A stretch of DNA of 64,000 nucleotides, taken from positions 62,001 to 126,000 of the forward strand of contig WSYH01000085.1 in assembly GCA_036426205.1 (NCBI GenBank), in the 5' to 3' direction. Below are positions 34,458 through 46,900 of the stretch, in pieces (the first letter of the stretch is position 1; every line of letters starts with the position of its first letter). The DNA comes from Ascaphus truei. Taxonomy: Eukaryota; Chordata; Amphibia; Anura; Ascaphidae. Both the position numbers and the translations under genes were made by a program. The notes under the pieces are model-generated. The model was not told where the DNA came from and made no database searches. It worked only from the letters and a program-made list of their open reading frames with translations.

Positions 34458-34738
34458 TGTGACAAACGCCCCTCTTTTGTAGTGCTGACGTCTGTCTGGG
34501 TTCTTCCCGACACAGTCTTCTAGGGTTAATTATACAACAAACAGGATCATGCAAAGTATTATGCTGCTTAACTCAGGCTTCTGCCTGCTTTATTTTCATC
34601 CAAGTAAGGTACTGCGGCTTTAACATGTGAAGGTTAGAGGTACTCAGATACTTTCATTCAGCAGTTCACATATTTCAGTGTTACATTATTTCCCACACTG
34701 TTATTTCAAGAAATAAAACCAAAATCATATAAGAAACG
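34458..34738 (-). repeat. Unique junction between copies B and C, LTR-like fragment
   Basis: Begins TGTGACAAACGCCCCTC and contains TAGGGTTAATTATACAACAA. It resembles the end of an LTR on the - strand (TTTATTTT would be a reversed AATAAA). No second end is visible, and it stops where copy C begins. It is absent from the A/B junction. Confidence 0.35.
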
Positions 34739-35019
34739 GTAAGACTCCGGTACGGGTTGTTTTTTAAATCGATTCAGCAATGTGCAGGCATTGTTCCACA
34801 AAGCGATATTAATCCATCGAAATCCCACCATTAGCCGTTTTCTTTGCTGAGGAAAAACAAAAATAAAAGTTTCTGTAATGGTCAGCCCCCTAAAGAAGTT
34901 CCCATCAGCCCACCAATAATTTCTCGGGGGGGGGGGGCGGTCTCCTGTTCACAGCGCCCATGCGGCCTACGGTCGATGCGAGACACGCAAGGCGTTCAAG
35001 AAGGGCTCCAATGGTGGTA

Positions 35020-36730
35020 GTGTAAAGATGGTCAGCGCAAACCTCGTGGACCTCAGATATTGATGGAACCGGATACAATTGATTTAAAAGAGGAATACAA
35101 AGAGGAATTAAAAAACAAAAATTAGTGAAAGTCTATCCAAAGGTGTGGGGGAGGGGGGGAGGGGGGGGTGGAGGGGGGAGGGGGGGGGGGGATGGTGTGA
35201 AAGGAGGATAAGCTGGAAGGTAAGATGATTTTCCACTATCTAATCAAAGAATACATAAATATATAGATCAGTGACTCACACGGCCTTGTGTGGTGTATCT
35301 CCCTCCACGCGGACTGAAGTGGGGTTAATATAGGACTCATAAGCTGGAGTTTAATAATATAAAACTCACACGCTAATGGAGTTCTCCCTCAAGAGGGTGG
35401 TGTCCTGTAAGGATTATGTCTGTCGTTCAGCAAATCTCCCCCAATAGGGTGATGTTGAGTGTCTTCCTCTCCCCGTTTCCCAGAAGACCAAAAAGAAGTG
35501 TGCAACCAGGGTTAACAATTGAACAGGTCGTATGGGGGTAACAGTTTAAGACATGAGAATAAACATGCATACATGTGTGAAACATAAAAACATAAAAGGT
35601 ATTAACAAAGTATATGACACAATGAATAGACAAAAACAGAGTACAATCACCTTTTAATTAACTTCTGATGCCCAGCATCAGCCGCCTCGGTACACTCATA
35701 TGCGGTCTCCTCCTCCGATGTGTTCACCACTGGCGAGTCCGGCAGTGGAACGGAAGAGGGGATCTGCACCGGATGTCCTGTGGGTCGGCTGGGTCCCTTT
35801 CTCTCAATGAGCTTCCGGCAGGGAACAACGCGTTTCGCAATAAGCATTCGTCAGGAAACTGCCGGAGCTGTCGGAGCTATTGAGAGAGGGACCCCAGCGA
35901 CCACACCCCCCCCCCCCCCCGGGACATCGGTTGACAGATCCCTCTTCCGGTTCCACTGCCGGACGCGCCAGTGTGAAAAACCAACGGAGGGGAGAACGCC
36001 GAGGATTTGTACGAGCGGGCTGATGCTGGGCATACAGAAAAGTTACATTATAAAGTGTGAGTGTCCTCGTTTTTGTCTAGTTAAGTTCATTGTGTCGATA
36101 CTGTTTATACCTTTATGTTTATGGTTTCACAACAGTATGCAGGTTTTATGACTCAGTCTTAAATGGTTAACCCAATAAAGACCTGTTCAATTGTTACCTG
36201 GTTTGCACCACATTCTTTTTGGTTTGGGAAAAAGGGGGAGAGGAGAACCCATCACATCACACCTATTGGGGGGATTTTGCTGAGACGACCAGAATAACAT
36301 TACAGGACACCACCCTTGAGGCAAGAACTCACATTAGGCGGGTCTCGTGGGTGTTTGGATGAGGAGTTTTGTTGTGTGAGTTTTTATATGTATTAAGGAT
36401 CCAGCTATGAGTCTATTAACCCACTTCAGGTCTGAGTTGAGGAGAGACACCACACACGGCCGTGTGAGTCATGAATCTATAATTTAGTATTCTTTGATTA
36501 GTAGTGGGAAAATCATATTTTACCCTTCCAGCTTATCCTCCTTCACACCCATCCCCCCCCCTCCCCCTCCCCACCCCTACCAACATCCCCACACATGTGG
36601 ATTGATGCACTAATTTGGTGTTTTTATTCCTATTTATTCCGGCTTTTTAAAATCAATTGTATCCGGTTCCATCAAATATCCTGAGGTTCCACGAGGGTTG
36701 CGCTGACCATCTTTATACGACCACTGCAAC
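35020..36730. repeat. Palindrome, copy C
   Basis: The same 1.7-kb palindrome as in copy B, centre near 35850, with many indels and a poly-C run in the right arm. An extra GT-rich stretch of about 40 bp sits near 36340-36380. Confidence 0.75.
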
Positions 36731-37149
36731 GCATAAGAAGGACACGGGGTTACTTCGTCAAGGTCAAGCAGCAACCACCAAACCAACAAAGGGCCAGTAC
36801 AGTATACATTTTATATACTCTTTTTACACCACGAACACTACTTCACATCATATCATGTTATTTTAAGATAGTTAAGGCGTGGTAATACTAGTAAGCCAAA
36901 CTATTTAGGAGCGCCCCCAGTTCAACATTGGTCCAATGCGTATTCGCCTGCGTTCCACCAATTGTTCGAGTATCGCGTAACGTAGACGCCGGGTTCAGCC
37001 AAAGATATTGCTACAGGAGAATCGCGACTTTTGAATCGCACCGATAGTGAAGGTTATTGTCAAAATAAAAAAAACACAGCAAAAACTAATACAAAGAGCA
37101 ATACTCACCATAGAATTTCCCATTCAGCTGGCGCTGGCGCCGGTCACTG

Positions 37150-37687
37150 CCATTTAGGTTCTGATCATCCACGTCGATAGTTTGCAGCGGGACTAGTCCA
37201 CTGTAGTCAGCTGATTCAGGCTGGAAATTGTTAGGTACATGCAAGCTGGATCGAAACTGCACGCGAAATCCGGCAGATCAGGGTTCACTGGAGGTGGGAC
37301 CGTCAGTGGAAGCCGGTTGTCGGTTGCATTGCTTGGCAGCGACTGTCGTTTCTTAGTTGGTTGAACAGGGAACCCCTTCGCCTTGGCCGTAATCATGATC
37401 AAAGATAACAGGAAAAAAGCCGGTGATTACACACCAATAACCCTCCAACAAATTGGGCTCAATGGCGATAAAACAGGATTCGTACATAACCTTACTATTT
37501 GCACGCTTACCACGTATGAGGAGTTGGCGAAAATTGTTTTAAAAAGTCATAGTTTTCGATATTAAAAATACCGATAAATTTGAACAACTGTGGCCATTTT
37601 ATCCTCCTGTGCATTAATCGCGGGCCCATATCAAATCGCGTAAATTCTGTCGGGTTTTTGGAAAGCAGGTGCACTTGACACACTCAT
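37150..37687 (-). pseudogene. Copy C of forkhead-like gene 1, broken
   Basis: The counterpart of 29655-30185. Short stretches such as the KKRQSLPSNA segment and the acidic tail remain readable, but indels break the helix 1 to wing region in several places. Confidence 0.6.
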
Positions 37688-38169
37688 AGGCGGGCGGGGT
37701 CTCTGGAGCATACTAGTAACCGAAAACTGGTGTCTTTGTCTTCTCTTAATATTGAAAAGGGCCCTAAAATGGATACATTATTGCACCTCTTCCATCAAGT
37801 CTCAAGGCCCCAAGTTAACAATAGCACACTGTGGTATCCTTTTTTAAACGAAACAACCACCATGGCAAGTCGCACACATTAACTGAAAGGGCCTGCCGCA
37901 TTAAAGTAAACACTGTATTGCCATCTGAGGCTGGACACCGCGGAAGAATTGCAAACCTATAAACCGAACCATCTCATACAAAACGCATCCAACTGCGGTC
38001 AGCCGCGTATGACCCGTTGGCTGGGGAACGCCAAAATGAACGCAGCATGCGACCAGGTTTGAAGAACGTCGCATTCAGGACAAAGCCAGGGAAAAAACTA
38101 TCTCGATTTTGTAGAATAAAAGCTGCACGCAAGCGTTTGGCGATAGCACTAAAGCAGTGCAATACTGGG

Positions 38170-39950
38170 TTTACATAAATTTTTCTTTTTGGAATGGTAC
38201 CATGTGTGTCACAATGATGTTGTAGACTATTGTGTATTTAAGGATTCATATTGACATATATTCTGATTTGTTTCATACACATACAAAAGTGTCACATTCT
38301 TGTGTGTTTGCTACTTAATGAACATGTTCCATGACAATGAATTTATATTCATCCATGTTTTCTTTTCAACGTATAAGCACTCCAGGACTCGCTACATGGT
38401 ATTGTATTTGATTTCACATCTGTTTAATAAGATGTGCAAACTCGATACAGGTATAGTAACGGGTATGTATAAAGAGAACGTAATAAAAAAAACGTCGTTT
38501 CTGTATTGTGTCCGTTTACGTTATCTACAATTGGTGGTTATTTGTGCAGTGTGTTTTCAAATCATTACGTACATACATAAACATGTTAATTTTGACAAAG
38601 GCGTAACAAAAATTCACATCATTGACCATGAGCGATTGTTAAACTCAATGGCAGTGTTTGTATGAAATGAGCCCCAAATGTGGTTTAAACATCATTAACA
38701 TTGACAAAAGTAGTGTATTATTATCGCAACTTCATCTTCATGTGATTAGTAATTGGCACATGTGTATGTATAAGTGAAAGATGTGTGTTGATTTGACGTA
38801 CATTCTAACATTTATTCAAAATGTTAACACCATTCCAAAGTATAGTTCTTGGATTCTCAACTTTCCTAAATGCATTCAAACACAAGACAATGTTAGTTAA
38901 TAAATGTTTATTTCATTCATGGATTTTTTATAGATAGGACATATGAAGAAGAATACTGTGAACAAGATGAACATAAGGAAGTGACATTTACATAAGGCAC
39001 ACATTTCAGGCAACGTTATAGGGTTGTGTTGTGTTTAGTTTTTGTTGTGATGCCATGTATTTCTAAGACCAGAAGAAATAAACCTAAATAATAATATTGT
39101 TATTATATCGGCGTCACTTGCTAGTATGTTTGTGAAGTTTATTTGTTAAGTAACACTTAATACTTAAGTTACTGTGAGATTAAATGACAACAAGTTCTTG
39201 TTAATGATCTGTACCTAACTTCATTAGCTCATGCAGTGTTGTTACCACTACACCTAGGTGAATTGATAATATAACATTACACACGACTAAAAGTTTCTAT
39301 CACCCATATTGTTATTGTGTACGTTCAGATACAATGCTCTATGAGTTGTTAGGTGTCGCATAAATTCTTGACAAGTCACACGTGAGATATAATATATAGT
39401 AGTTAATGTGTTTGCCTGAGTGATAATGTGGAGTAGCATATATCCCATGACAATACATATTAAGTTAGTAGAAATGAATTTATGAATATAAGATTCTAAC
39501 GTAGTCAGTGCTTAGAAATCATTATGATAATTAAGGACATGTAGTAAATATTTGCACAATGGATAACATTATGTAGTGATTGCCTAATATGTGCAACAAT
39601 CATTGAAAAGTATGGTTACATATTTATTATAATAGTTCTTCGCGAGTAGTACAATCCATTAATATATAACGATTGTCCCATCTGAACAATCATTACATTG
39701 CGTCCCATGTATCATCCTCGACATCTTGAAATACAGCAAAAAATGATGTTCAAGCAGATGGCACATTTATCTTGTTTTATGTTTCAGCCATGACACGCTT
39801 AAAACATCTCCTTATGATGTGTGCGTATTCACTAGATATACGATTACGTATATGTTTAAAACTGCAAGGTATAAAAACTAAAATACAGAACTATCTCATT
39901 TTTCAATCGCATGCATTACTAGCGATATGTTGTTCGTGGCCTGCATAATG
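38170..39950. other. AT-rich non-coding, copy C
   Basis: Equivalent to 30597-32355 with dense indels. No gene. Confidence 0.4.
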
Positions 39951-40865
39951 TGCGACACTCTTATGGCATCCGATTGGGATAGTTGTAGGATCACAACATG
40001 TGTTGCGCGGTGCATAATGAAGAAAGAGGAACTCGAACTACTATGTCGATGCAGATACCTAACGTACGTTCTGGAATCCCGCGAGACGTGTGCTGGACTA
40101 AGGTCTTAGGGAATGCGCAAAAAAGATGTGGTACGCTGTGGTCAATACATGTCCCTCAATGGTGCTGCTAAGCAGTACATATATGCATGGTGGAAGTAAT
40201 GATATGGAAGCGAAAACAAATAAATTTAAACACATAAAGATATCAACTTTGTAACCGACGTGTGCCCACGGCCAAAACGGACGATCAGCCAATAAGCGAA
40301 CAAAATACGTTGTGATATGTGACGGCATGTTAGGGGGCACCGGTGAAATGCACGCAAACACCCCTCCACTGAATGAAAACGGTTCCAGGTTGGGAAGAGC
40401 AAAGAGCGTGCGCATGGACACAACGGCACTGACCGTAACAATAAACTACGGGCACAGCCAATCTGTTTCACGCGCACATGTCGTTGGGGGGTGGGGATTG
40501 CATCAGTAACCTTTTTAAGGATGCCTTGGGACATGACCCCGTTCTAGTCATATGTGGGCGACACTTGTTTTTATATGTTGAATGTAAACATGAGGTGGTT
40601 GTGTGTGGTTACAGTTAGTGTAACATGTTGAAATGATACTTTAAAAGCGATAATAATCTATGATTAGGACTCCGTCACCAATGTGTAACTAATGTTCGTC
40701 ATGTAGTATAGTGTTATAGGAAAATGTCTTTGTGCACGTACATGTAGGCTTGTTGCAATGTAAGTGTATCAACTCATTTGGCTAACAAATTGTGTATATT
40801 ATTAATGTACAACAATATAATTTGAGTAAAGGCATAACGCAAATTGGTATTAGCATCTTGTAGAA

Positions 40866-41500
40866 GTCAAAACTGATTGCTGGCTGCAACAAATCGCTCC
40901 AGGAAGGACAAACAGTATCATCCATGGTTGAGGCAAAACGTTGAATCCTGAATCAGACACATCTCCGTGAGGCCGTTATATGGATCTGTGCAGTGGCTCT
41001 CAAAAAAGACGTCCGGAGGTACGTACAGTTGTTGGTTGTGTTTCACATCCACATTCGTATTGGCCATATAAGTTTGGGTATATCATAGTAGTTATGTCCA
41101 TCTTGCATCTGGTCTTGATGAATGGACGGGTGCAGGTATCAGCAAGACGCGGACAGTCTGTGCGGCTTCAATTGTAACTGGTATTAGGCAAAAAATATTG
41201 GCTATTTAACAGAAGATATGTTCCATGTTCCATGTAAGGGGGGTAAAAGGATGGAAGCGAAAAAGAAAGCATCATATAGTTGAGAGAAAAGGACACACTC
41301 AAAAAAATTTGGATAAAGTGAAACGTACCAGAGTTTTAAACATTGGCGCGGGGAGGGGAGAGGAGTATGGGTGGAATTGGAAAAGGGCAAGAGAGTTAAA
41401 AAAGGTGGGAAGGGGGGGGGGATGTTTTGAAGAGATTGATTGGAATGAAATCAAAAAATTGTATGATTGATGGGTGGCTGGCAATGTGGAAACTCCTGCA
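40866..41500 (-). pseudogene. Copy C of forkhead-like gene 2, broken
   Basis: The C-terminal third (about 40866-41230) can be followed. The part encoding the winged helix (about 41235-41465) has been replaced by G/A-biased sequence that only roughly tracks the original. Confidence 0.6.
41235..41465. other. Purine-biased garbled segment in forkhead copy C
   Basis: Between CCATGTAA and GTATGATT the sequence is shifted to G and A, yet anchor words (GGATAAAGTGAAACGTAC, AGTTTTAAA) still sit in order. This looks like a misread version of the copy B sequence, not an insertion. Confidence 0.5.
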
Positions 41501-41851
41501 TTTCTTCTCTCTTCAAGTATACAGTGTCTAAGTTGAACGCATACGGATGTCTGCTGAATGTGAAGATGTTACATGTTATTTCGCGTTTGTTTCCAAGGTT
41601 ATAATAAACTAACGTTATACGCCTAGGTTTTCTCCCACAAGAAATTGTTACAAATTTGGTCTGAAATTATTTTGTCTAAAGATACCCCCTGTTTCCCAGG
41701 AAATCGAAACTTTACTTTCGGCTTAGGCAATCAAAAATGTGCAAAACAAATGTACTCTTTTAATTACAATAAAAATGTGTGTGAAATCATCTACAGTATG
41801 ATGACGATTTTATGAGTAATGAAAAAATCCACAGCATATCTTTGATCTCAT

Positions 41852-41943
41852 TTTTGTATTCTCTTTTCTCTCTCTGTCTCTCTCTCTCTCTCTTTCTCTG
41901 TTTTTCTTCTATCTCTCTCTCTCTCTACTCATCTCTCTCGTCT

Positions 41944-41989
<46 letters not shown>

Positions 41990-42117
41990 CTTCTCTCTCG
42001 CTCTCTCTCTCTCCTTCTTGGGAACCTCTGTTTGTCTCTCGTGATATAAGATATATATCTAATAAATATATATATATAGTTAGGATATATATAAATATAT
42101 ATAAATATATATATAAA

Positions 42118-42148
<31 letters not shown>

Positions 42149-42245
42149 GTATATATATATATATATTTAACTATATATTGTGTGTATATATAGTATGTAT
42201 ATATGTATATATATGTGTGTGTGAATACATATGTGTGTGTGTATA
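41852..42245. repeat. (TC)n followed by (TA)n tract
   Basis: TC repeats to about 42015, then TA/ATATATAA repeats with TGTGTG interruptions. They correspond to the end of the tandem unit. Confidence 0.85.
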
Positions 42246-42286
42246 TATAAGACATGCAAATGTACATACAGTAATATTTACAGTTG

Positions 42287-42389
<103 letters not shown>

Positions 42390-42936
42390 TATTAATACAT
42401 TGAAGGCCTTGTTGTGTGCAATTAGCCTTGTTGTATTATCTTAACAGTTCATTAAAGTTTATAACATTACTGGGTCAGTATGTTTGAGGGCCTAATTGAG
42501 TCAGATAAGGTTAGAAGTTGTATTTAACAACAGCAAACAAGGCTCTTTGCAGCCATGAAGGGCCTGCACTGTTCATTCTGATTATTATATATATATTATT
42601 AGAGTGCAAAAATAAAGGCATAGATGTGTGTAGCAGGCATTGTAATCATATTCAAAGTTAAATACAGCTGAGTAATTAGGGGCTCACTCATACTGATACC
42701 ATAATTGTAGCAAGTGTCCTAACATTTATATCTCATTAATACAAGTACTGTTTGCTGTTTGCTGACAAAACAGGCAGATATATGTGTGCAGAATGGCCTC
42801 GGTGCGTGTGGGTTGGTGTTATTAGATATAATATATATTATTATAAAAATTATGTTTTATTATTCAGTTATGTAGAATATATATGCGAGGTGGGTGAAGA
42901 TGAAAGAGGGCGAAGATGGGATGATTAGAGCCAGGA
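42390..42936. other. Non-coding between microsatellites
   Basis: No gene. TTGTTGTGTGCAATTAGCC and similar sequences might be an old short interspersed element, but I see no Pol III boxes or tail. Confidence 0.3.
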
Positions 42937-42937
42937 G

Positions 42938-42993
<56 letters not shown>

Positions 42994-43216
42994 AGGGGAT
43001 GGGAGAGAGGAGGGGGGGGGAGGGGGGGTGTATAGAGAGAGAGTAGATATTAATATTATATATATATAATATATCAGTTTATATATATATAGATAGGAGA
43101 GATAGAGATATTTATATTTATATAATATATCTATATATATAATATAATATATAAATATGTTATACATATGTATATATATACACACACACCACAAACAACA
43201 CACACCACACCCCACA

Positions 43217-43267
<51 letters not shown>

Positions 43268-43280
43268 GTGTGTGTGTGTG
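42937..43280. repeat. (GA)n, (TA)n and (CA)n cluster
   Basis: A GA run at about 42941-42992, a G-rich tract, mixed TA repeats, then a CA run ending near 43264. Open frames here are repeat artefacts. Confidence 0.9.
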
Positions 43281-43876
43281 TTTTCATATATAGATAGAGA
43301 TACAGAGGGACTACAGATATATTCATACAGCCTTACAGATCTGTTATTGTAACCAAAAATCATACATGATCACATGCCAACATTATGAACTATGAAAGAA
43401 GTTTAAGGTAAGTAATGTCTTACAGAGTTAAGACAGAAGAAAACATAACATTAAAATGTATGCTGTTATATGGGTACTGACTTAAAGTTGTATGTCAATA
43501 ATATTAGCATGAAATGACTATCTACATTACAAAAATAACCCAGATACATCTCATCTTGAACAAGAGCTAAGTGAATGTCATCTTCCATTAACATGCCAAG
43601 TGTGTAATAATGTTATACCATGAATCAACTGATGATTAATAGATATTCATATGTTATAAAATATGCCTTCATTCAGTCGTGAGCATTTCTAAACATTCAT
43701 GTGTACAAGGACATACTTGAATGTTATCAAGCATCTGTACATGATCATACTGTACATACACTATGCATGAAATAGTCTGCAGTAAACAACACCAGTACAC
43801 CAAAAAATTTAGTGAATGTGATTATTTATTTTTGTTTATCCTTTTGAGAGTGAGTCACAGGCCTGCTTGTTGGCTG
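43281..43876. other. AT-rich 3' flank of Harbinger Myb gene
   Basis: No gene. On the - strand AAATAAATAA (near 43825-43834) lies about 45 bp beyond the Myb-gene stop and can serve as its poly(A) signal. Confidence 0.4.
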
Positions 43877-44754
43877 TTATGTTTGCCTTTTCCCTCTGCC
43901 AATTATTCTGGCCTTAACTTTACGACTTGTACTGGCCCGTGGCAGTTCAGGGGCACTGGGTGTGGGCTGTGGCAGTTCAGGGGCACTGGGTGTGGGTTGT
44001 GGCACTTCAGTGGCACTAAGTGTGGGCTGTTGCACTTCAGGGGCACTAAGTGTGGGCTGTGGCAGTTCAGGGGCACTGGGTGTGGGCTGTGGCAGTTGTG
44101 AAACACTTGATAAACATTGCAAGAGTGATGGTTGAGCACTTTCTTGTTTTTGTTTTTTAATCTTCTTCCAAGAGCTGGTTTTAAGTAATTGTTGCCCTAA
44201 CTTTCTTTTGCGTGTCTCATTTGTAGGTGTCGGTTCCATATTTTGAACAGATGTAAGCGGTTGGATGTTGACAGGGACCTGCACAGAACTTGCACCTACT
44301 GTACCGGTATCATCCAGAACTGGGGAATGAAGAACTGATGACTCTGGAGAAAAAGTAGCAGCATGTAAAGATCCATCCTCTGATGGGGTAAAGTGGAATT
44401 GTTGTTCTCTTACTGTACTCCGAAACTGATTTGCTTGGCTTACATTCAGAAATAGTGCTTGTACTGTCCTGTTTACATTTTGGATTTATTTAGGAACTTG
44501 GATGATGACTTTTTAAATTTGTGACATTTCTGATATTGACCTTTCATGCATCCTTTCATGCAGTGACATCCTTTCAAGCATTAACACCATTTCTGAATGG
44601 CGACGATTTTCTTCACCCAAGATTCATTCTTCAGAAGCTGCAATAGCTGAGTATGTGTCACGAGCAGGAGGACTTGAATGCTGTGTTAATCCAGGAGTGT
44701 CAACATCTTCATGGTCACTTGAGTGAATTTTTCCTTGAGCGGCAACATCTGGTT
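43877..44754 (-). pseudogene. Myb-like gene exon 4 with PTPSAPELPQ repeats
   Basis: Starts EPDVAAQGKIHSS after a TTTGTAG acceptor. A stop arises at about 44624 (SEE then TGA). Further on an open frame (from 44284) has a basic segment (RKRKLGQQ, SWKKIKKQKQ) and five copies of a 10-residue repeat (LPQPTPSAPE) before the stop. Basic plus Pro-rich tails are common in these Harbinger accessory proteins. Confidence 0.55.
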
Positions 44755-44984
44755 CTACAAATAAAGAAAGACATTATGTACTGCAATGGAACTTTCACTT
44801 TGTTTTCACTATAATGATAGTTGTTCTCAAAGTGGAACACATAACATGTTTCCATAATTTTTTATTTGTGTCCAATTAAAAGATGATGCTTGAAGTAACA
44901 ATGATGTTTCGACTCAGTGTGAAAGAAGAATGAATTAAAGGTTGTTGTAACATCACAACTCCTAGCTGATACTTTAAAACACAC

Positions 44985-45498
44985 TGTGGCAGGACGGCCT
45001 GTAGCCGAGGTCAGGGAACAGTCCACATGTATAGTTTCAGGATAAATAAAAACGTTCAGTGGCTTTATTTCTCCACAGTAACATAACATGCAGGTACACT
45101 GTCCCTTTAACAAAATAAATCCTGCTCCACTTTGGGAGAAAAACTGACTAATAAAATAGCAGACCTATCTAGCAGGCTGGCTGGCTAAACCAGAACCAAA
45201 CCATAAGGGTACTTTAAGCAGACAGTAAACAAATGAATAATCCTTACTTTAGTTGAAGTAGTCTTTGGTGAAATCCCTCTGGCTAAGGGCTCACGCAGCA
45301 GTGTGCTTCTCTCTCTCTCTCTCTGGCAGCTACTGCCAGTCACATGATCCTTTATCTACCTTGCTGGCTCTCATGTGTCAGCTAAAGAGTTCTGATTTCC
45401 TAACTTCCACCTGAGTTAACCCTTATGAGTGCTGGATGAAGCACTCAGACATATGTCTCCCAGGCGTAACTGATAGGAGTTGACTTCACTCTGTCACA
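44985..45498 (-). repeat. 3' LTR of Gmr1-type element
   Basis: Starts TGTGGCAGGACGG and ends CTGTCACA on the + strand. It differs from its partner by a handful of substitutions and a short TC-repeat length change. Confidence 0.92.
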
Positions 45499-45511
45499 TA
45501 CCTCCCCTGTT
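45499..45511 (-). promoter_or_regulatory. Polypurine tract
   Basis: ACAGGGGAGGTA on the - strand directly abuts the 3' LTR. This is the usual primer site for plus-strand synthesis. The same sequence is at 62373-62385 in the second element. Confidence 0.7.
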
Positions 45512-45806
45512 TGTGTGTGGCTAGTGTCCCACACGGCTGAAGCCCGACCCTCCACTCCTTCCCTTGACAAAAAATCAACATTTCCATGGTCCTTTCCAGG
45601 TCTATGCTGAATATCAAAAGAGAAGGGTTGGAGGGCAATATACCACCTGGTCAACCTTGGATTTGTGTCCTTCATGGTGTTTAACCACTTCAAGGGCGCA
45701 TGGTCAGTGACCAGGGTGAAGTGTACTCCGGCGACATAATGTCTCAAGGCCTCAATTGCCCATTTTACAGCGAGGCACTCCTTCTCAATAACGAAATACC
45801 TCACTT

Positions 45807-46680
45807 ATAGCGACGTCTGATGTACTGCTGCACTGACAAACTCATAGGAGCTTGCCTTCGATCTGTAGAATAGTTTAATACTTTGATGTGGGCCACAGAT
45901 GTGGATCCCACTAGCTAGTAACAAGGAATATCATACCTCCTGTTTACACTGGCTAGCCCAGAGCACATTTGCACCAAGGGCTGTGATCACCCCCCCCCCC
46001 CCCCTGGAAGCAGTTGCAATATGCAAAGCGTGAGTGCAAGCTATTAGTCTGGGGTCTCCTTATGCCCTGCTGTAACAGTTTGGCCATGGGGTTTGACTTA
46101 CATTCACCCACCTCCCAGCAACGCTCCCTTTGGTTTCATTACCACAGGGGTCACTCCCTGCCTGGGTTTGCATCTGGTTATCTGTGTATGCAGCAATGCT
46201 ATGTGCCTAACTGCAGCATTGCAACACAGTGCTGCATCACCAATGCTCCCAGCGCTTTTGTGTATCACAATACTGTTGTAGTTTGAACACCATCCACATC
46301 CCTGATAAGGTTATACCCAGTGTTCATCTACTGAACCATTTTCATACAAGTGTTGTGAGATTCAATAGTAATTCTATTCTACAGTGTATCACACCAGCTA
46401 TGACACTACCTGGTCATCTGAAGTGATTTCACATCAGAACTGCACAGTACACAATTTAGGTTTTAAATATATTTGTTATGTTTGCTTTATTCAATTATAT
46501 CAATAAAAGTTTATTATTTTCATCTAGTAGGGTTGAGTGCATCACATAGGGTTCTTGTTCCTCTCTCCCCCAATACGCTTATGTTTCACCCTGATAGAAT
46601 CTCCCTAGAAAGTCTACTTTGAGCTGAGCAGGATTCTCCCCTTCCCCCCCCCCCCCCTTCCCTTCTCCCCCACTGTTTGA
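45807..46680. mobile_element. 874-bp insertion in RNase H
   Basis: Flanked by an 11-bp direct repeat ATACCTCACTT (45796-45806 and 46681-46691) that is single-copy in the second element. It includes poly-C runs near 45991 and 46650 and an AATAAAAG word near 46502. No recognisable coding domain, no clear tail. The long target duplication suggests LINE-type or other retroposition. Confidence 0.6.
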
Positions 46681-46900
46681 ATACCTCACTTCCCTTGGGA
46701 ACAGCTTCCGGCTGATGAACAGTATGGGGTGTTCAACACCATCAAATTGCTGAGACAGCACTGCTCCCAGTCCTACCTCTGAGGCATCCGTCTGGATGAT
46801 GAAGGGCTCTTTAAAATCTGGGCTCTGAAGAGCGGGGCCCTCTGACAGGCATTTTTTTAGCATGTCAAAGGCGTCTTGGCACTCCCAAGACCATTTAACT

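Larger units (their letters stand above)
34739..41840. repeat. Tandem unit, copy C (partial, very noisy)
   Basis: Matches copy B from about 27287 onward, so it lacks the Tc1 exon and the BEN-type gene. Single-base insertions and deletions are denser here than in A and include extra bases in homopolymers (for example the C run near 35907 and G runs near 34930 and 35160). Confidence 0.8.
45445..46900 (-). pseudogene. RNase H domain, split by insertion
   Basis: The N-terminal part (IIQTDASEVGLGAVLSQ, with the catalytic Asp) lies at 46692-46900. The C-terminal part (KECLAVKWAIEALRHY, TDHAPLKWL and the chromodomain-less tail) lies at 45445-45806. They are separated by the 45807-46680 insertion in the EVRY motif. 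The domain would degrade the RNA strand during reverse transcription. Confidence 0.85.

Noticed and set aside
34176..34513. Arg/Glu-rich REKQREKQ protein
   Set aside because: Pure translation of a TC microsatellite.
42390..42936. tRNA-derived SINE
   Set aside because: No convincing A and B boxes or A-rich tail.
46014..46286. 90-residue Cys-rich frame inside the 874-bp insertion
   Set aside because: No recognised domain; cysteines are scattered and the frame is short.
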